The position numbers and the translations under genes were made by a program. DNA of 64,000 nt from Cordia subcordata (lineage: Eukaryota > Streptophyta > Magnoliopsida > Boraginales > Cordiaceae), in contig JAPTOF010000006.1 of the NCBI GenBank assembly GCA_028554755.1, positions 18,041,001 through 18,105,000 on the forward strand, in the 5' to 3' direction. Below are positions 23,101 through 36,146 of this stretch, piece after piece; position 1 is the stretch's first letter; each line of letters starts with the position of its first letter. Below the pieces are notes generated by a model that did not search any database, had not been told where the DNA came from, and saw nothing but the letters and a program-made list of their open reading frames with translations.

Positions 23101-24342
23101 AGAAAGATTAACCTTAAGATCTTTTAAATGCTCTAAGACCTTAAAAAATCTAGTATCCTCACTAGGTGATAGCCCCTCTAAGGTAGATAGGAAAGGAACT
23201 CTAAAAGTGGCATCTCTAGACTCATGAGAATTATCATTGGGCTACTTTCCTTCCCTATGTGGTTAGGAACTACTCTTTCCATGGTCTGTAGTGGGCTCTA
23301 CTCTCTTAGCAAGACTCTCTTTATAAGCTCTCTCAGTAGGGTGATCAATGGACTCTATAGACTCAAAGGGATGACTAGGTGTAGGCTTTGCATATTCAAC
23401 TTCTATTCTATTTGTCCACTATCCTACCACTCCTAAGAGTGGTGATTTCCTAAGCATGGGCTAAATGGGGATAAGTGGTTGGAGGAGGAGCAAGATTGGG
23501 CTCCAAGGTTCACCTCTGGTTGTACAGGTAATTTTTCGAGATCTCTAGTGTTCATTTGGCTAGCATGTTGCCATAATTGTGCTTCCATCCTAGCCATTTG
23601 TTGCTGATTTTGTTGAACAATCTACATCAAAAGGTCTACCCTCTTGTCATAACGAGATTGTGGAATAGGTGCTGACTGTGCTAAGAGGGCTAGGACGGGT
23701 AGTATAGGGAGTGCTTGAGGCTGAGAAATAATATTCTAGCTTGATTCATATTGAGAAACCCTGGGGGATTAGTAGGATGACGTCTTTACTGGAATAGGGC
23801 CTAGGGTTGGGGATAGGAAGACTCAAACTAACCCTAGCTTGAAGAAAACTTAGGGTTGTCTCTCCAACCCAGATTATTTGTGTTCAAGAATTGTACTCCT
23901 ATGAGTACCCCTGTGTGCCATAGACTTGCTTCTAAATGAACTCGAGAAACTATGGTGCTAGGGGGCAAGCTATGGCCTCTTGAGTAGACTTGAAACATAA
24001 TGCACATACTTCGACTATCAAGGGGATAGAGGATGAACCTATGGGAGTAGTCTTATGACCCTGTGAAGAGTGGCTCAAAGTGATGAATCGATCTAGCTTA
24101 CACATCAATGCTCTGACCTCAGTGGGCAAATCAGAAGAAATCCCTATGTTATGAACACCTTTTCTATTAGTTCCCCAGATAGACCTATCTATAGCAGTGT
24201 TTTGAAAAGAGTTCTCAGGCAACAAATCCATTTTATCCCAAGCCTCACTAGTCTTCAAATTATAGAATCCATTACTAGAGCCAGCATTGACCATCATTCT
24301 ATTTTGTTCATTCAAACCTCGGAAGAAATATTGGAGTAGGTC
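23101..24342 (-). pseudogene. gag: A1 gag, C-terminal part
   Basis: The clear part (24315-23950) reads NEQNRMMVNAGS...FYNLKTSEAWDKMDLLPENSFQNTAIDRS, then PTEVRALMCKLDRFITL and the CALC...ACPLAP zinc-like remnant. Downstream to the protease are proline/glutamine-rich and basic linker sequences (NQQQMARMEAQL-like) in broken frames. It joins the N-terminal part at 26471 across the solo LTR. Confidence 0.8.
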
Positions 24343-24347
24343 ATGAT

Positions 24348-26465
24348 TGATACAATATTTGTGAGCAGCACAAGCCTAAATAGCCCACAAGCACACGGGT
24401 CGCGTGTAATACAGTGTGTGTGAGTGTGAGGTCAAATCCACAGGGAGGCCTAACATGAGTAGTGTTCTAAGCTAAGCGTGTCCTAGAGAGCTACGTGTTG
24501 GAACCTAAACTACACTCTTTTTGGGGATTTTTGGTTTAAAGGGAGCTCGGAAAAGTAAAGCTAAACTAAGGACAAGGAAATAAAAGATATATATGTGTGA
24601 ATGGGGAATCAAGTCATCTAACGGGATTCAAATGTCGAAAATGGGGGACTAAGGTGATTACATCTTGTTTATGGTGATTACTACGTCTTTCTAAGGTTAC
24701 TTGATGGATTTTACAAAGTGCTCTAATCAAGACCTATAATTAGCCTCCTAATTGGTACCCTAAGCCTCAGTGCGAGTCCGTCCCTAGGTGGCGATGCCCA
24801 GCAGTACGGCGTGGTCATTATGACTTAGGAAATAGGGCTACCCAATAAGATTCTAGATGAGTATAGATCAATCTAACCCTAGCACTTAGTCCTCTAATTA
24901 GTTCCCTAATCTGGCCTTAGGACTCGATGCGAGTCCGTTCCTAAGCTTCGTCCCACTCAGAGCTACCGCGTGGTCCTTATGAACCTAGGGTGTTAGGGTG
25001 GACTAACTAGCCTTCCTAAGTGAACTAAGGTGAACTAAACCTATCCAGACTCCTATTGGCTGGATTTAAAGCCAAAGGGGACTCGACCTAGGCTAGTTAC
25101 AAGTTTTGCACCATCGATCGCATCACAATAGCGAGTATTAACGTTTAAGTGCAACGCAAACACATCTAGGGGATGGCATTTGAGAATACTCTAGAATATT
25201 CTACTACTAAATACATAGACATGCTTAGATTACACCAATTTAAGCTATAGCACCCGACATGTATGCAATAGAAGCTATTCATGCTATTATGTATGTAAAC
25301 ACCCACATAGACATGTATATAAACATACCCATTTCATGTAATCATCACACAAACACATAGACATGCTAGCATAATGATTTAGAGATGGTTAATAGCATAA
25401 TAAACTTCAATATACATATGCTACATCATTGAGGCATTTCAACAAACACATAGACATGTATGTAAAATAGCCTTTAAAACCCTAAGTATAAAGCATATAT
25501 ACATAAATCCATCAAATTTCCATTAATAAAAAGTAGTAATAAATACATAAATACAATATATAATCACCCTACACAACTCTAATCAAATATAATTAGACTT
25601 AGGATAAAAGAGAGATATCCTTCTATCCATAGTCAAGCTTTACAATCCATGAGCCATGCCCCAAATCTTAGTGTTTAATCCTCTTAAATCCTTGATTTCT
25701 AGTGTTAAAATGTGTTTAGAAGTGAGTCTGTGATGTGATTTTTGGTGGATTTTGGGTTTAGGGAATTGAGTGTTTGATTTGGGTGTTGTTCTCCTTCAAA
25801 AAGGGCGGAAAAGTGGCTTAAATAGAGCTTTCAGCCCGTCCAGCCAGGGGCCCAACCGGTCGTCCAGCATTGGGGCTAAGTCTTCTGGCAAAAATTGGCC
25901 CAGATTCTGATCCAGCCGGTTGACCTCAGTCGGTCGACCGGCCTTGACAGGAGTCGACTGGTCTTGATAGTAAAATGTCCACATCTTGCTCATTTTGGCT
26001 CCGATCAGTGCACCGTTTTTTTTCTTGGCTTCATATCATTGTGAGGGATCTCACAAGCCATATTCATCACCTTAAAACATGTCCAAAATTTCTCCATGTC
26101 CTTTTTAGGTTGCAAGCTCCGAATTTGGATCACGTTGCGCTCGGTTTCGCCTCGGTCGCTCCTTCTTTCGCCTGGCCACTTTCAAATGCACTTTTCTTTG
26201 TTCCTTTATGTCCAAAACACCCTTGGATTTGCCCCAAACACCAAGAACCCTCAATAAAGCTCTAATTATCTCTCCAAATCACACATAAAACAAGCAATAA
26301 ACGAGCATTAGTGTAGCATTTAAGTCTTAACTTCAACAGTGAACATGTAAACTCTAATATGCACAAGTATGAGCTAAATGTTAAACTAATACACCAAATG
26401 AAGCTCAAAACAGCTCAAAACAAGTATGTACATGCAATAGATAAACACACAAAACAAACACATCA
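24348..26465 (-). mobile_element. Solo Athila-type LTR (family C) in A1 gag
   Basis: The 2118-base LTR starts TGATGTGTTTGTTTTG and ends TTGTATCA on the minus strand, with a perfect target duplication ATGAT (24343-24347 and 26466-26470). The interrupted gag reads through when it is removed. It holds palindromes near 25855-25965 and a CTATTTAAG box near 25814-25822. ORFs 25796-25993 and 25975-26265 lie within it and are not genes. Confidence 0.93.
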
Positions 26466-26470
26466 ATGAT

Positions 26471-27162
26471 CACCATACCCGTGGTGTGGGCATTGCCTGA
26501 GAAGTTCATTGAACCTCTCCTAAGCCTCATGGAAGATCTCTAAGTCGTGTTAGAAGAAGATCATAATGGAGGCCTTAAGGTCGGCGGTCTTAGCTATAGG
26601 AAAGAACTTTTGATAAAAGCTAGATTGAACCATCCCCAAGGTGTAATACAACTACTAGGTAAAGAATGATACCGTGACCTAGCCTTATTCTTAAGGGAAA
26701 AAGGGAACAACTTAAGGTGAATGACTTCTTGAGACATGTTAGGAAAATGAAGAATGGAACTTATCTCTACAAAATCCCTATTGTGGTTCGAGGGACTCTC
26801 ATTGCTTCTCCCATAAAAAGAAAGGAGCATCGCCAACATGCTATTCTTAATCTCAAAATTGGCTTCCTCTAACCGCAGAATATAGATAACCAAGTTAGGC
26901 TCGAAGTCATTGGGGAGGAAGAATTGCCTAAGGGTGAGCTCATTGTCTATGGGTGGGTCTGGCCTAAGGGGCTCTTGGGCACGTGGGTGCTCAAATGTAG
27001 GAACGGGATGCATAAGAGGAATAGGAGGAGGATTAAGAGGAGGATTAGTAGGATCGACCATTTCTCCTAAAAGATCTCCTAAATTCCTAAAGTGACGAAC
27101 AATTCTCTTGGACTCGGGATGTGAAGAACTAGAACTTTCCTAAGAGAACGCTTACAAAGCAT
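26471..27162 (-). pseudogene. gag: A1 gag, N-terminal part
   Basis: The ATG at 27162-27160 corresponds to the gag start of A2 and D3 (followed by a RxSLRN-like stretch). A frameshift follows after about ten codons. The recognisable frame has a proline-rich segment, PIDNELTLRQFFLP, then MLAMLLSFYGRSNESPSNH and LKLFPFSLKNKARSRYHSLP, which is the retrotransposon Gag capsid region. The frame breaks again at about 26594, after which ERFNELLRQCPHHGYG-like sequence runs to the solo LTR. Confidence 0.82.
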
Positions 27163-27390
27163 ACAAAGCTAAACCTAATCTTCTTCCCCTTCTTGCAACC
27201 CCTGAAACTTCACACATCCTATAACTACAACAAAGAAAGTAAACTACTTAAACAAGAAGAAACAATAAGCAAGTAAGCTAGGAAACAAAAGTAAACACAA
27301 GATAACAACTACCAAGCAAACTAAGCAAAAGGAGCAAAATAAAGCAAGTAATTACCTGAAGGACACAAACAAAGCAAACAAATCACCGTG
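27163..27390 (-). other. A1 5' leader between PBS and gag
   Basis: This A-rich non-coding leader has runs of AAGCAA/CTAAGC on the plus strand, as in the leaders of A2 and D2. Nothing else is seen. Confidence 0.6.
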
Positions 27391-27410
27391 CCTCCGCAGC
27401 AATGGTGCCA
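27391..27410 (-). other. A1 primer binding site, degraded tRNA-Asp type
   Basis: The minus strand reads TGGCACCATTGCTGCGGAGG, a worn form of the TGGCGCCGTTGCCGGGGAGG seen in A2. It lies six bases inside the 5' LTR. Confidence 0.8.
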
Positions 27411-27416
27411 AAAACT

Positions 27417-27569
27417 TGATGCTTGCTCATTAAGCACTAAGCCTTAATTAAAAGCCTGCAAGTGCACAGGTCGTGTAATCTAATGTGCAAGAAGAGGGTT
27501 GATCCCTCAGGGAGACGGGAAACAGGAAATGAAAGCTAAGTCTATGTCCTAGAAAGCTAGAAAGGAAAC
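27417..27569 (-). repeat. A1 5' LTR, remnant cut by D1
   Basis: Only the last 153 bases of the LTR are present, ending GCATCA on the minus strand at 27417. It matches the ends of the A2 LTRs. The rest should lie beyond D1, to the right of the window. Confidence 0.8.
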
Positions 27570-29448
27570 TGATCGTCATCCTTTAAGTGTAAGCTATAAA
27601 GACCGGCAAATGCATAGATTGATGTAGTAAAGTTTTTGCAAGTACGGGGTCGATTCCACAGGGAGGCTATGTTGTGAGACGGATTCTACGTGTGTGTTCT
27701 AGAGTATGCCTAAAAAGAAATCTAAACTATCTATTTTTGAGGTTTTGGATGGTCGGGAGCTCTAACTAAAGAAAATTAAACTAAACTATTAGGAATGGAA
27801 AGTAGAGAACAAGTTAATTTAAAGGAACTAACAAATAGAAACGTGTTAGGGTGACTGCAACTTATGAATAGGTGATTCTATACTTAAATGCTATGGGATT
27901 AAAGAATGATGGCTTACTTTAGTAATTGCTTTTAAATAGGTTGCTGAATTAGTGTCTTAATTTCCCCTAGGACTTGGTACGGGTCCGTCCCTTGGCGGCG
28001 CCTCCTAGAGCGATGGTGTGGTTCTTATGACCTAGGGCCTTAAAAGTGACCAATTAGCTTCCTAGGTGACTTAGAAAGAACCAACGCTAGTACCTAAGCC
28101 ATTAGCTAGATTTAAAGCAAAGACCTAGTGTTGCTAAAGTCGTCTAAACCTATCCTAAAACCTATTGGCTGGATTCAAAGCCAAAGGAGACTTGGCCTAG
28201 GCTAGCCCTAAATTACTTGCCGTCATTCTAAGATCACTTGAGTGGGATTTGACTTGCTAGCACATTCATACATGTTCTTGGCCAAGGTGTTCATGAATAA
28301 TGGGATCTATTCAACTATCAAGCATCATCATGCTCAGATGACACGATTATAAGCGATCAACAACCAACATGTATGCGTTATTGAAGTCATATTCATTAGT
28401 AGGCATGCAAATATACATATAGACATGAATATAAGAATTACCCACTTCACAACATCCACATATAAACACATAGACATGATTATAGCATGGATTAGATGTG
28501 TTTAGTAATAAGTAGACTTCAATTTATACACATGCTACTCATCTAGGCATTTTATCAAACACTTAGACATGAATAAGAAAATAACCTTTTGAACAAGAAA
28601 ATCAAAAGATGTATATATTCAGCCATCAAATCCCATATCATAAGAGTGTATAGCTAACCCACTACATAAGCTAAATTACCTCAGACAAGTCTACTCAATC
28701 ATAATAGTAAATAGAATGAAAGAGAGATTATGAAGCTTCCTTTTCATCCGAGCTAATCTTGAACAAAGCTCTTGAGCAAACTTGATTCCAAATGTTTGAA
28801 ACCCTCAAAATCCTCTTGCTTCAAGATGATGAAATGTGTGAGAGAGTGTGTGTGAAGTGGGTGAAGACTAGGGTTAAGTGTGTATGTGTGTGTGATGGGT
28901 ATGTTAAGATCCTCTTCAAGAATTGTCAAAGATTCCCCCTTTTAAGCCTGAAAATGAGGCTTTTATATTAGTTCTTTACGCATTGCCGGTCGACCTAGCT
29001 GGTCAATCGGCTTCTCCTCTTAGCTCGACCCGCTTTTTGGTGATGCTCTCTGGACTAGCCGGTCGACCTGTCGTCCGGCTAGTTTGAGAACGACTCTGGG
29101 TGGCTGGTCGACCTAGCTGGTAGACCGGCTCCTTCTTCTAAGTCGTCCAGCTGATTTTCTTCTGCCATTCTTTGTCTTTTCGGCCTCTAGTCTTCTCTCT
29201 TTGATATGTGCATCTCCCATCTTTATCACCCGTCAACATCCAATCTCGATCTTAACCCAAAGTTCACCTAAATCATTACAAACAAGCAATTAGTGTAGCA
29301 ATTTGTCTCTTAAACTCAATATATACAATTGTTTATGCTTAAGCATATTCTCATCATAAGTACTAGACTAATGCATCTTTATGAACATTTAACACCTCTT
29401 AAACATAGGCAGATAACAATGCAAACACACACAAAAACGCAACACATC
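27570..29448 (-). repeat. 3' LTR of D1
   Basis: This is an 1879-base D-type LTR with minus-strand ends TGATGTG and GACGATCA. Palindrome cluster: relics of GCCGGTCGACC (28985, 29058, 29103 region) lie upstream of TATAAAAG (28960-28967). The two LTR hairpins are near 28106-28190. Confidence 0.85.
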
Positions 29449-30778
29449 AACACCCCCAAACCTTCTCCTTACTTGTCCCCAAGCAAGACCAATCTTAAGT
29501 CTATTTCTAAAGTCAATGCAAAGGATTACCTAAGGGATTGACTCTATCAAAGTTAATCTAAGAAGCATGACGAGGGCATTCCTATTGTGGAAAGATCCCT
29601 AAGCCTCTTTGGATCTTCCTTTTATTCATGAGGGGTCTCGTTCCTTGTGGGAATTTCCCAAGTAGCCAAGCCATCACGAGCCTATGATTCTAACTCACAC
29701 ACTTGGGATGTTGATATTTCACGCCCTCTCAACTATCATGACCACCCTAACATGCACAAAGCCTCAAAGACAAGAAGAGAGAATATACAAACACAATGGC
29801 TTATAAAAATCTTTATTCACGTATCTACATTGAAGATAGCTTGTGCTAAATTGACATTGTGTCACTTGTGCACTTATTCACAAAACTTTTTGGTACCTTT
29901 GGCTTTTTCTCTTTTTCACTTTTTTTTCTTTTGATATATTTGCACCTTTTTGCCTTTTTCAATTTTTTTTGAATTTTTCATTCTTAGCATTGTATTCATA
30001 CAAAAAGAAAAAAAAAAGAAAGGCTTTGGCACATCAAAACAAACTAATCAAGGAAGGGCACTCACATCAACAACCCTTTTCCAACACTCTTTCCTACCAA
30101 GCTATAGGGTGGCTATATGAGTCATTCTTAAAGGTCCTCACCCCCTACAACTTTGAAGGGCATCACCTCCAAAAATAGCTTTCAAACCACTCTATTCATT
30201 TCCCCACAATGCATCTCATATTCATCAATCAATAGAGTCAAGCACAATAGCCAACACAATGATCAACAAAGAAATAAATGACTCTACATACATCAAAATT
30301 GAAAAATTTTCACCATTTTTAAGCACATAATGCAATCTACCCTAAGAAAGATATATAAAAAGAAAAACCAAACTCCCGCACCCCCAAACCTAAACTTTGC
30401 TTGTCCTCGAGCAAATAGATCAAAATACATAAACAAGCAAATTGGCATTACAAAACAGGTAAGGGTGGTGGGGATGGAGTAAAAACATGGGGGACAAGTG
30501 GAGAAAGGATAGATACAAGCTTGCATTTTCTTCAAAGCTTTCCATGCCAATGATAAATTACTATACTACTGATCCTGTGACTTATAATTCACAAACACTT
30601 CACAATGAAAACAAGATTAATACTATTCCCTATGCATGCTTGCATTGACAAGTGCAATAATAAGCAATGGTGTATCTTATGGGACAAAGAATCAGGATTC
30701 AACACTTTGATATTGGTAAAAGAAAAAGAAAGAAAAAAAAAGGAAAGAAAGTGAAACAAATACAAAATTGAACCTAGG
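29449..30778 (-). other. D1 3' untranslated region with two hairpin-PPT modules
   Basis: The terminal PPT is at 29449-29468 (minus strand GGAGAAGGTTTGGGGGTGT), preceded by stem-loop 29467-29486. The second module is at 30371-30414. The rest is shared non-coding sequence with T-rich and A-rich runs near 29885-30025. No gene is seen. Confidence 0.75.
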
Positions 30779-30816
30779 TTGCCTCCTAATAGCTAACCAC
30801 CATGCCGTCAGTCGAG
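30779..30816 (-). ncRNA. Stem-loop/GGAGGCA element at the D1 integrase stop
   Basis: On the minus strand the stem CTGAC/GTTAG (one G.U pair) encloses GGCATGGTG, followed by CTATTAGGAGGCAACC. The integrase stop TGA lies within the 5' stem. It is one copy of the element duplicated in A1 and A2. Confidence 0.6.
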
Positions 30817-31993
30817 CAAACACCAATTCATCTTCAACTTCCATAGATGGGATCCTGAAGCATTAAAAACCTTCATATGAACCATGCTCGAATCATATGC
30901 ATGCTTCAGGCATTGCCCATTCACCGTTAACTCTCGGCCATCTTTCAAGTCATTGATCTTGACCGCTTCGGAAGGGTAGGCAACCAACACCTCATATAGA
31001 CCGTCCCATCTTGTTTTAAGCTTACCTAGAAAGAGTTTCAATCATGAGTTAAACAACCAAACTTTATCAGAGGGAGAGAATAATTTCTTAATAATGTGTT
31101 TATTGTGAATTCTCTTCATCCTATCCTTACAAGCTCTTCCAACTCCGCTAGGTCTAGCTTCCTTTTCTCACCTGCTCTTGCCAAATCAAAATTTAAGGCC
31201 TTGATGGCCTAATAAGCTATATGCTCACGCTCTACTGGGAAGTGACAAACTTTCCCATAAACCAATCTATATGGAGACAAACCAATGGGAGTCTTAAAGG
31301 TAGTTTGGTAAGCCCACAAAGCATCATTTAGCCTAATAGACCAATCTCTCCTATTGGGCCTGACCGTTTTCTCTAAGATCTGCTTGATCTCCCTAATAAA
31401 CACCTCTACTTCTTCACTAGTTTGTGGGTGATAAGAAGTAGCAACCTTATGGGTGACTGAATACCTTCTTAACAAGGCCTCTAAAGTTCTATGGTGAAAA
31501 TGAAAACCCCTATCACTAATCAAAACCCTTGGGACTTCAAATCTAGAGAAAATGTTCTCCTTGATGAATTTAACCACTACCCTATGGTCATTAGTGCATG
31601 TCTCAATTGCCTTAACCCATTTGGACACATAATCAATGGCTACTAAAATGTATTAGTACCCAAAGAAAGGTGGAAATAGACCTATGAAATCTATACCCCA
31701 AACATCAAATAACTCACATGGAAGAATAGGGGATAAAGGCATCATGTTTCTCCTAGAGACAGACCTGGATTGTTGACATCTAAAACATTTTTGCAATATT
31801 CTTAGGCATCCCTAAAGAGAGTAGGCAAAAATAATCCACATTGCAAGAGCTTCGCCGCGGTCTTCTTTCCACTAAAATGACCCCTACACCCCTCATCGTG
31901 ACACATGTTTAACACGCTCTCAAACTCATCCTCAGGTATACACCGGTGAATCATTTGATCCGTACACACTTTGAAAAATAGAGATCCTCCCAA
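30808..31993 (-). pseudogene. D1 integrase
   Basis: The zinc region (31993-31802) has HDEGCRGHFSGKKT, then a TAA for CAA at 31802-31800 and a frameshift in the CxxC part. The core (31628-31209) has [23 protein letters not shown] in place of the catalytic SDGG and a weakened [10 protein letters not shown] helix. The C-terminal segment (31041-30808) has GKLKTRWDGLYEV and NGQCLKHA and runs to LKMNWCLLD at the stop. It would have been a gypsy-type integrase without a chromodomain. Several breaks make it inactive. Confidence 0.88.
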
Positions 31994-32042
31994 AAGAAAT
32001 GCCTAACTTGTGCTAGGAACCTATCTCTCTCTCTCTCTTCTT

Positions 32043-32232
32043 CTAATAGGAGGGAAAACGCCTTGTCGTAAGATAGTTAACTATGTGAGCAAACCAAGGT
32101 GTGTGATAAGAAACTGCAAACAATTGTTCATCATGGAATGAATCATGAAAAAGGAATGGATCACTAGAAGACTTATTAACAAGACGGGAAAGATGATCCG
32201 TAACTAAATTTTCTCTACCCTTTTTATCCTGG
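32043..32232 (-). pseudogene. D1 RNase H, C-terminal remnant
   Basis: The fragment reads DKKGRENLVTDHLSRL...[11 protein letters not shown], the end of the RNase H domain and the linker to integrase. It is truncated on the right by the LTR of D2 at 32233. Confidence 0.85.
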
Positions 32233-34081
32233 TGGTGCACATCTCTTGAGTGCAAGCTCTAAAGACCCATAAGAACACGGATTGATCCAGTGTAGTATGT
32301 GCAAGAATGGGTGTTGAACCACAGGGAGGCTATATTATGGGATAGATTCTACATGTGTGTCCTAGAGAATGCCGAAAAGGAAACTAAAACTAATTATTTT
32401 TGGTGTTTTTGGATGGTTGGGAGCTCTTACTTAAGTAAATAAAACTACACTGTGGGAATGGAAAAGTGGGCGACAAGCTAATCTAAAGGAACTAACAAAT
32501 GGAAAAATGTTAGGGTGAGATCATGGAGTGGCTTAATCATCAATTGCTCTTTCACTAGGTTGCTTAGTTAATATCCCAATTTCCCCCTAGGACTCGGTGC
32601 AAGTTCGTCCCTAGGCGACACCTCCTAGAGCTACGACGTGGTCTTTATGACCTAGGGCCTTAAGAATGACTAACTAGGTTCCTAGATGACCTAGAACAAA
32701 CCTACCCTAGTACCTAAATCATTGGCTGGATTTAAAGCCCAGACCTAGCTTTGCTAGAGTTGACTAAATCTACCAAAAACCTATTGGTTGGATTTAAAGC
32801 AAAAGGAGCCTTGATTTAGACGAGCCTTTAATTATGCTTCGTCATTCTAGGGTCACAATAGCGGGATTTAACCTATTAACACATTCATACATGTTCTAAG
32901 CCAAGGTGTTCACGAATAAAAGGATCTATTCGACTACCTAACATCATCATGCTCAGATTACACTATCAGAAACACTTTTGAACCAACGTGTACGCAATAT
33001 TGAGGTCATGTTCACTATTAAGCATGTAAACATACACATGGATGTGAATATAAGCAATACCCACTTCAAAAGATCCATACATAAACATATAGAAATGATT
33101 ATAGAATGGATTAGAAGTGTTTAGTAGCAAATAGACTTCAATTTATACATATCCAACTCTCATAGGCATATTATCAAACACCTAGACGTGTATTGAGCAA
33201 TAGCCATTGAAACAAGAAGAACATAGCATATGTATATACATTAAGCCATTGAATCCCATAATATAGAAGCATAGAATCCCATAATATAGAAGCATAGAAT
33301 CAACCCATTACACAAGTGTCATCACCCTAAACACATCTACTCAAACATAATATAATAGAGGATGAGAAAAAAAATAGAAAACTCCCCTTCCATCCTAGCA
33401 ATTCCTGTGCAAAATCCTTGAGTAGCCTTTGATCCAAGTGTTTGAATCCCTCCAAATGAGCTCAAGACTTGGTGAAAAGTGTGTGAGTGTGTATGTGTTG
33501 TGGGTGAAGACTACGATTAAGTGTGTGTGTGTGAAGGGTGTGTAAAGATCCTTCCTAGAATTGCCAAAAAGATTCCCCCTATTAAGTTTGAAAATCGGGC
33601 TTTTATATCAACTTTTTACGATATATCAGTTGACCTAGCCAATTGACTGGTTTCTCCTCTTAGCTCAACCGGCTTTTTGGTGATGCTCCCTGGACTAGCC
33701 GATCGACCTAGCCAGTCGACTAGCTTTAGAGCGGTGGTTGTCTGACCATTTGTAGCACCTCTCTGGAGTGGCCAATCGACCTGCTAACTTCCTTCCTCTA
33801 TTCTTTGTCTTTCCAGCCTCTCATCTTCTCTTTTTGACCTGTACATCTCCTATCTTCATCACTTGTCCTCGCCCAATCACGATCTTAACCTAAAGTTCAC
33901 CTAAATATTGAAAACAAGCAATTAGTGTAGCAATTTGTCTCTTAAACTCAATATGTACACTTGTTTATGCCTAAGCCTATTCTTATTAAAAGCATTACAC
34001 CAATGCATCTTTATGAGCACTTAATACCTCTTAATCATAGGCAAATAACAATGCAAGCATACACAAAAATACAACACATCA
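32233..34081 (-). repeat. 3' LTR of D2
   Basis: This is an 1849-base LTR with minus-strand ends TGATGTG and GTGCACCA. It pairs with the partial LTR at 63122. Compared with that copy it lacks roughly 45 bases near 32520. Palindrome relics (GCCGATCGACC type) lie at about 33615-33780, upstream of a TATAAAAG box near 33600. Confidence 0.85.
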
Positions 34082-34271
34082 ACACCCCCAAACCTTCTCC
34101 TTGCTAGTCCCCAAGCAAGCCCACTCTAAAGTTTATTTCTAAAGCCAATGCCAAGAGTTACCTAAGGGATTGACTCTTTATTAAAGTTAGTCTAAGAAGA
34201 ACGAAAGGGGCAATCCTATTGTGGGGAGATCCCTAAATCTCTTTGGATCCTCCTTTTACTCATAAGGGGTT

Positions 34272-36146
34272 TGTTAGGATTAGTATGCTATAAAGCTCAC
34301 TTGTACATAACATTTTGGATGTTACATAATATATAATCATTTTGTTAAATGACATTATGAGTTCCTTACATATTATCTCTAGTATGTTTTATTGATGTAT
34401 GTATAAAGGTCCCTTGACTTGAACTAATGACTTGGGTGCGCAGTAAGGTTAGATACACAGTAGGTCCAAGTTTAGATTTAGTCACATCATAAATTGAGTC
34501 CATAACTGAATGGTAGTGTTAGGCACTCTACCGGGATAAGGTTATATTGAGCAAGTCTCCTTGTTGAGGGTGATCTACCTAGGTCATTGGAGGACTTTCC
34601 GAATTTGTCTCAATAGTACGTATGTCACATATTTGATAGGACCATTGTAAGTATGTTTTCTAGAGACGTGCTATCAAAGAAAGAAAACAAGATACTCACT
34701 GCTAATAAATGATCATTGCTCATAATCTTGAGCATATGTGGATGAACTAATGAAGCGAGGGTTTGGTACTTTGATTCATTGTGGGTGAGATCTTACTTTA
34801 TTAGGATCAACAACCTTATGCGTTGAGTGCTAAGTTCTAATTAATTGGAATATGCATATGCAATATGGAATCTATGTGCCCCCTTTGGGATTGTCCATAT
34901 TTATCATCCAAATCTAGATCTAGTGATACTACCTTTATGGGTGTATCAGTCATATGGATTGAGGATCGCTCCCGAGATCAAGAAATTCCATGACCAAAGA
35001 TGGTTGGCAATAGGATAAAAGACCCAAAAGAAAAGATGCAGCTAAGGAGGTGATAGTACACAGGCCAAAGGACCAACCTTAGTTATGGGTATACATAGAG
35101 GGGCATTATGATTGGTTATTTAGTAGGTCAAAGACAAAGTTCACATTCTTTTGTGATAAGCTTTTGGGTAATAGCAATTATTCTTGGAGTGTAACTTTGA
35201 TCTTATGGTGGAATAGATCAGAATTAAAAATAATTATTATGTCCCCTAGATTGGGCAAGGACATTTTTTATTATTTTTGGAAGCCAAGGTTAATTGTGTC
35301 TTCTTGGTCCCTTCCCTAATTGAAATGACTTTGAGAGAGTAATCTTGAAAGAGCAAATTCCATATTGTGGTAATAGCCTTATTGGGCCAAAGCTTGGAAT
35401 TAGGTTTGGGCTTTCTTTAGAGTCCAAGATAACCTAATTGGGCTTGGATGGTTTCTTGCTGGGCTTGGGCCTCCACATGGATTATGGACTATGTTTTGGG
35501 CTTAGATTATGGGCTTGGCCCAATCTTCCAAGACATGTGCTAGAAAGTTACTATAAGAAGAATTCAAATTATATAAGTAACTTCCATGACATGTGGCAAA
35601 CATTTACTACTAGGAAAAAGTTTCCCACACGGAAAGTTTACAAGGTTTAGGTGCCAAACTTTTTCTATAAATAGGCAAGACCTTAAACCATTTATAGTAT
35701 CTAATAATTTTGTAGTTGATCTCTTCCATTTTGCCAAGAGAATACTACAACACATAGTACACACTTATTGTGTGGTTTTTTTCTATAGATTTTCAAGAGC
35801 ATATTACTTTTCTTCTTCCCACACAAGAGGCTATTCTCTCAAGAAAAGTCTCTTTAACTATAGGGAAGAAGACTAGGAAGTTGCATATTATGACACCCTT
35901 ATAGTAAAATTTTTTTGGTGGCCTTGTTCGTGAGCGGGAACAAAGCTCGTTTTTAGCTTCATCAAAAGCCCCACGCTTCAAGAGGTTAGCTTTACATATT
36001 TTGCAAATACTAGTTGTGTTCTATATGTTCTTAAGCATGTTCTTGTGTGCGTTATGTGGTTATTTTATTTTCCTAGCATGTTTTCTTGGTACTATTTTTG
36101 AAAATATGGACTAGGATAGACCACATGTAATATTATCGATCCTACA
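34272..36146 (+). mobile_element. Solo LTR of family E
   Basis: The 1875-base LTR starts TGTTAGGAT and ends ATCCTACA. Its flanks GGGTT (34267-34271) and GGGTC (36147-36151) are a target duplication with one change; D1 and A2 show the uninterrupted GGGTCTCGTTCC. A TATA box (CTATAAATAGG) lies near 35664-35674. It lacks the GCCGGTCGACCGGC cluster found in the other LTRs. ORFs 35438-35650, 35564-35764, 35586-35876 and 35793-35981 are shadows inside it. Confidence 0.88.

Larger units (their letters stand above)
8262..27569 (-). mobile_element. A1: non-autonomous Athila-type element (Gag-Pro-X), heavily nested
   Basis: The minus-strand order is partial 5' LTR (27417-27569), PBS (27391-27410), gag, protease, X ORF, stem-loops, PPT modules and 3' LTR. 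A complete copia element (8815-18504) lies in the 3' LTR and a solo LTR (24348-26465) in gag. There is no RT, RNase H or integrase. The same arrangement occurs in A2 (52325-61897), so the absence is a family trait rather than a local deletion. The 5' LTR is cut at 27569 by D1, whose flank GAAAC (27565-27569) is the predicted target duplication. Confidence 0.85.
27570..32232 (-). mobile_element. D1: Athila-type element, 3' half
   Basis: D1 carries a 3' LTR, a 3' untranslated region with both PPT modules, the stem-loop, integrase and the last part of RNase H. It is cut in RNase H at 32232 by the 3' LTR of D2. The last five bases, CCTGG, are the predicted target duplication of D2. Its 5' half is expected off the window. 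Confidence 0.82.
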
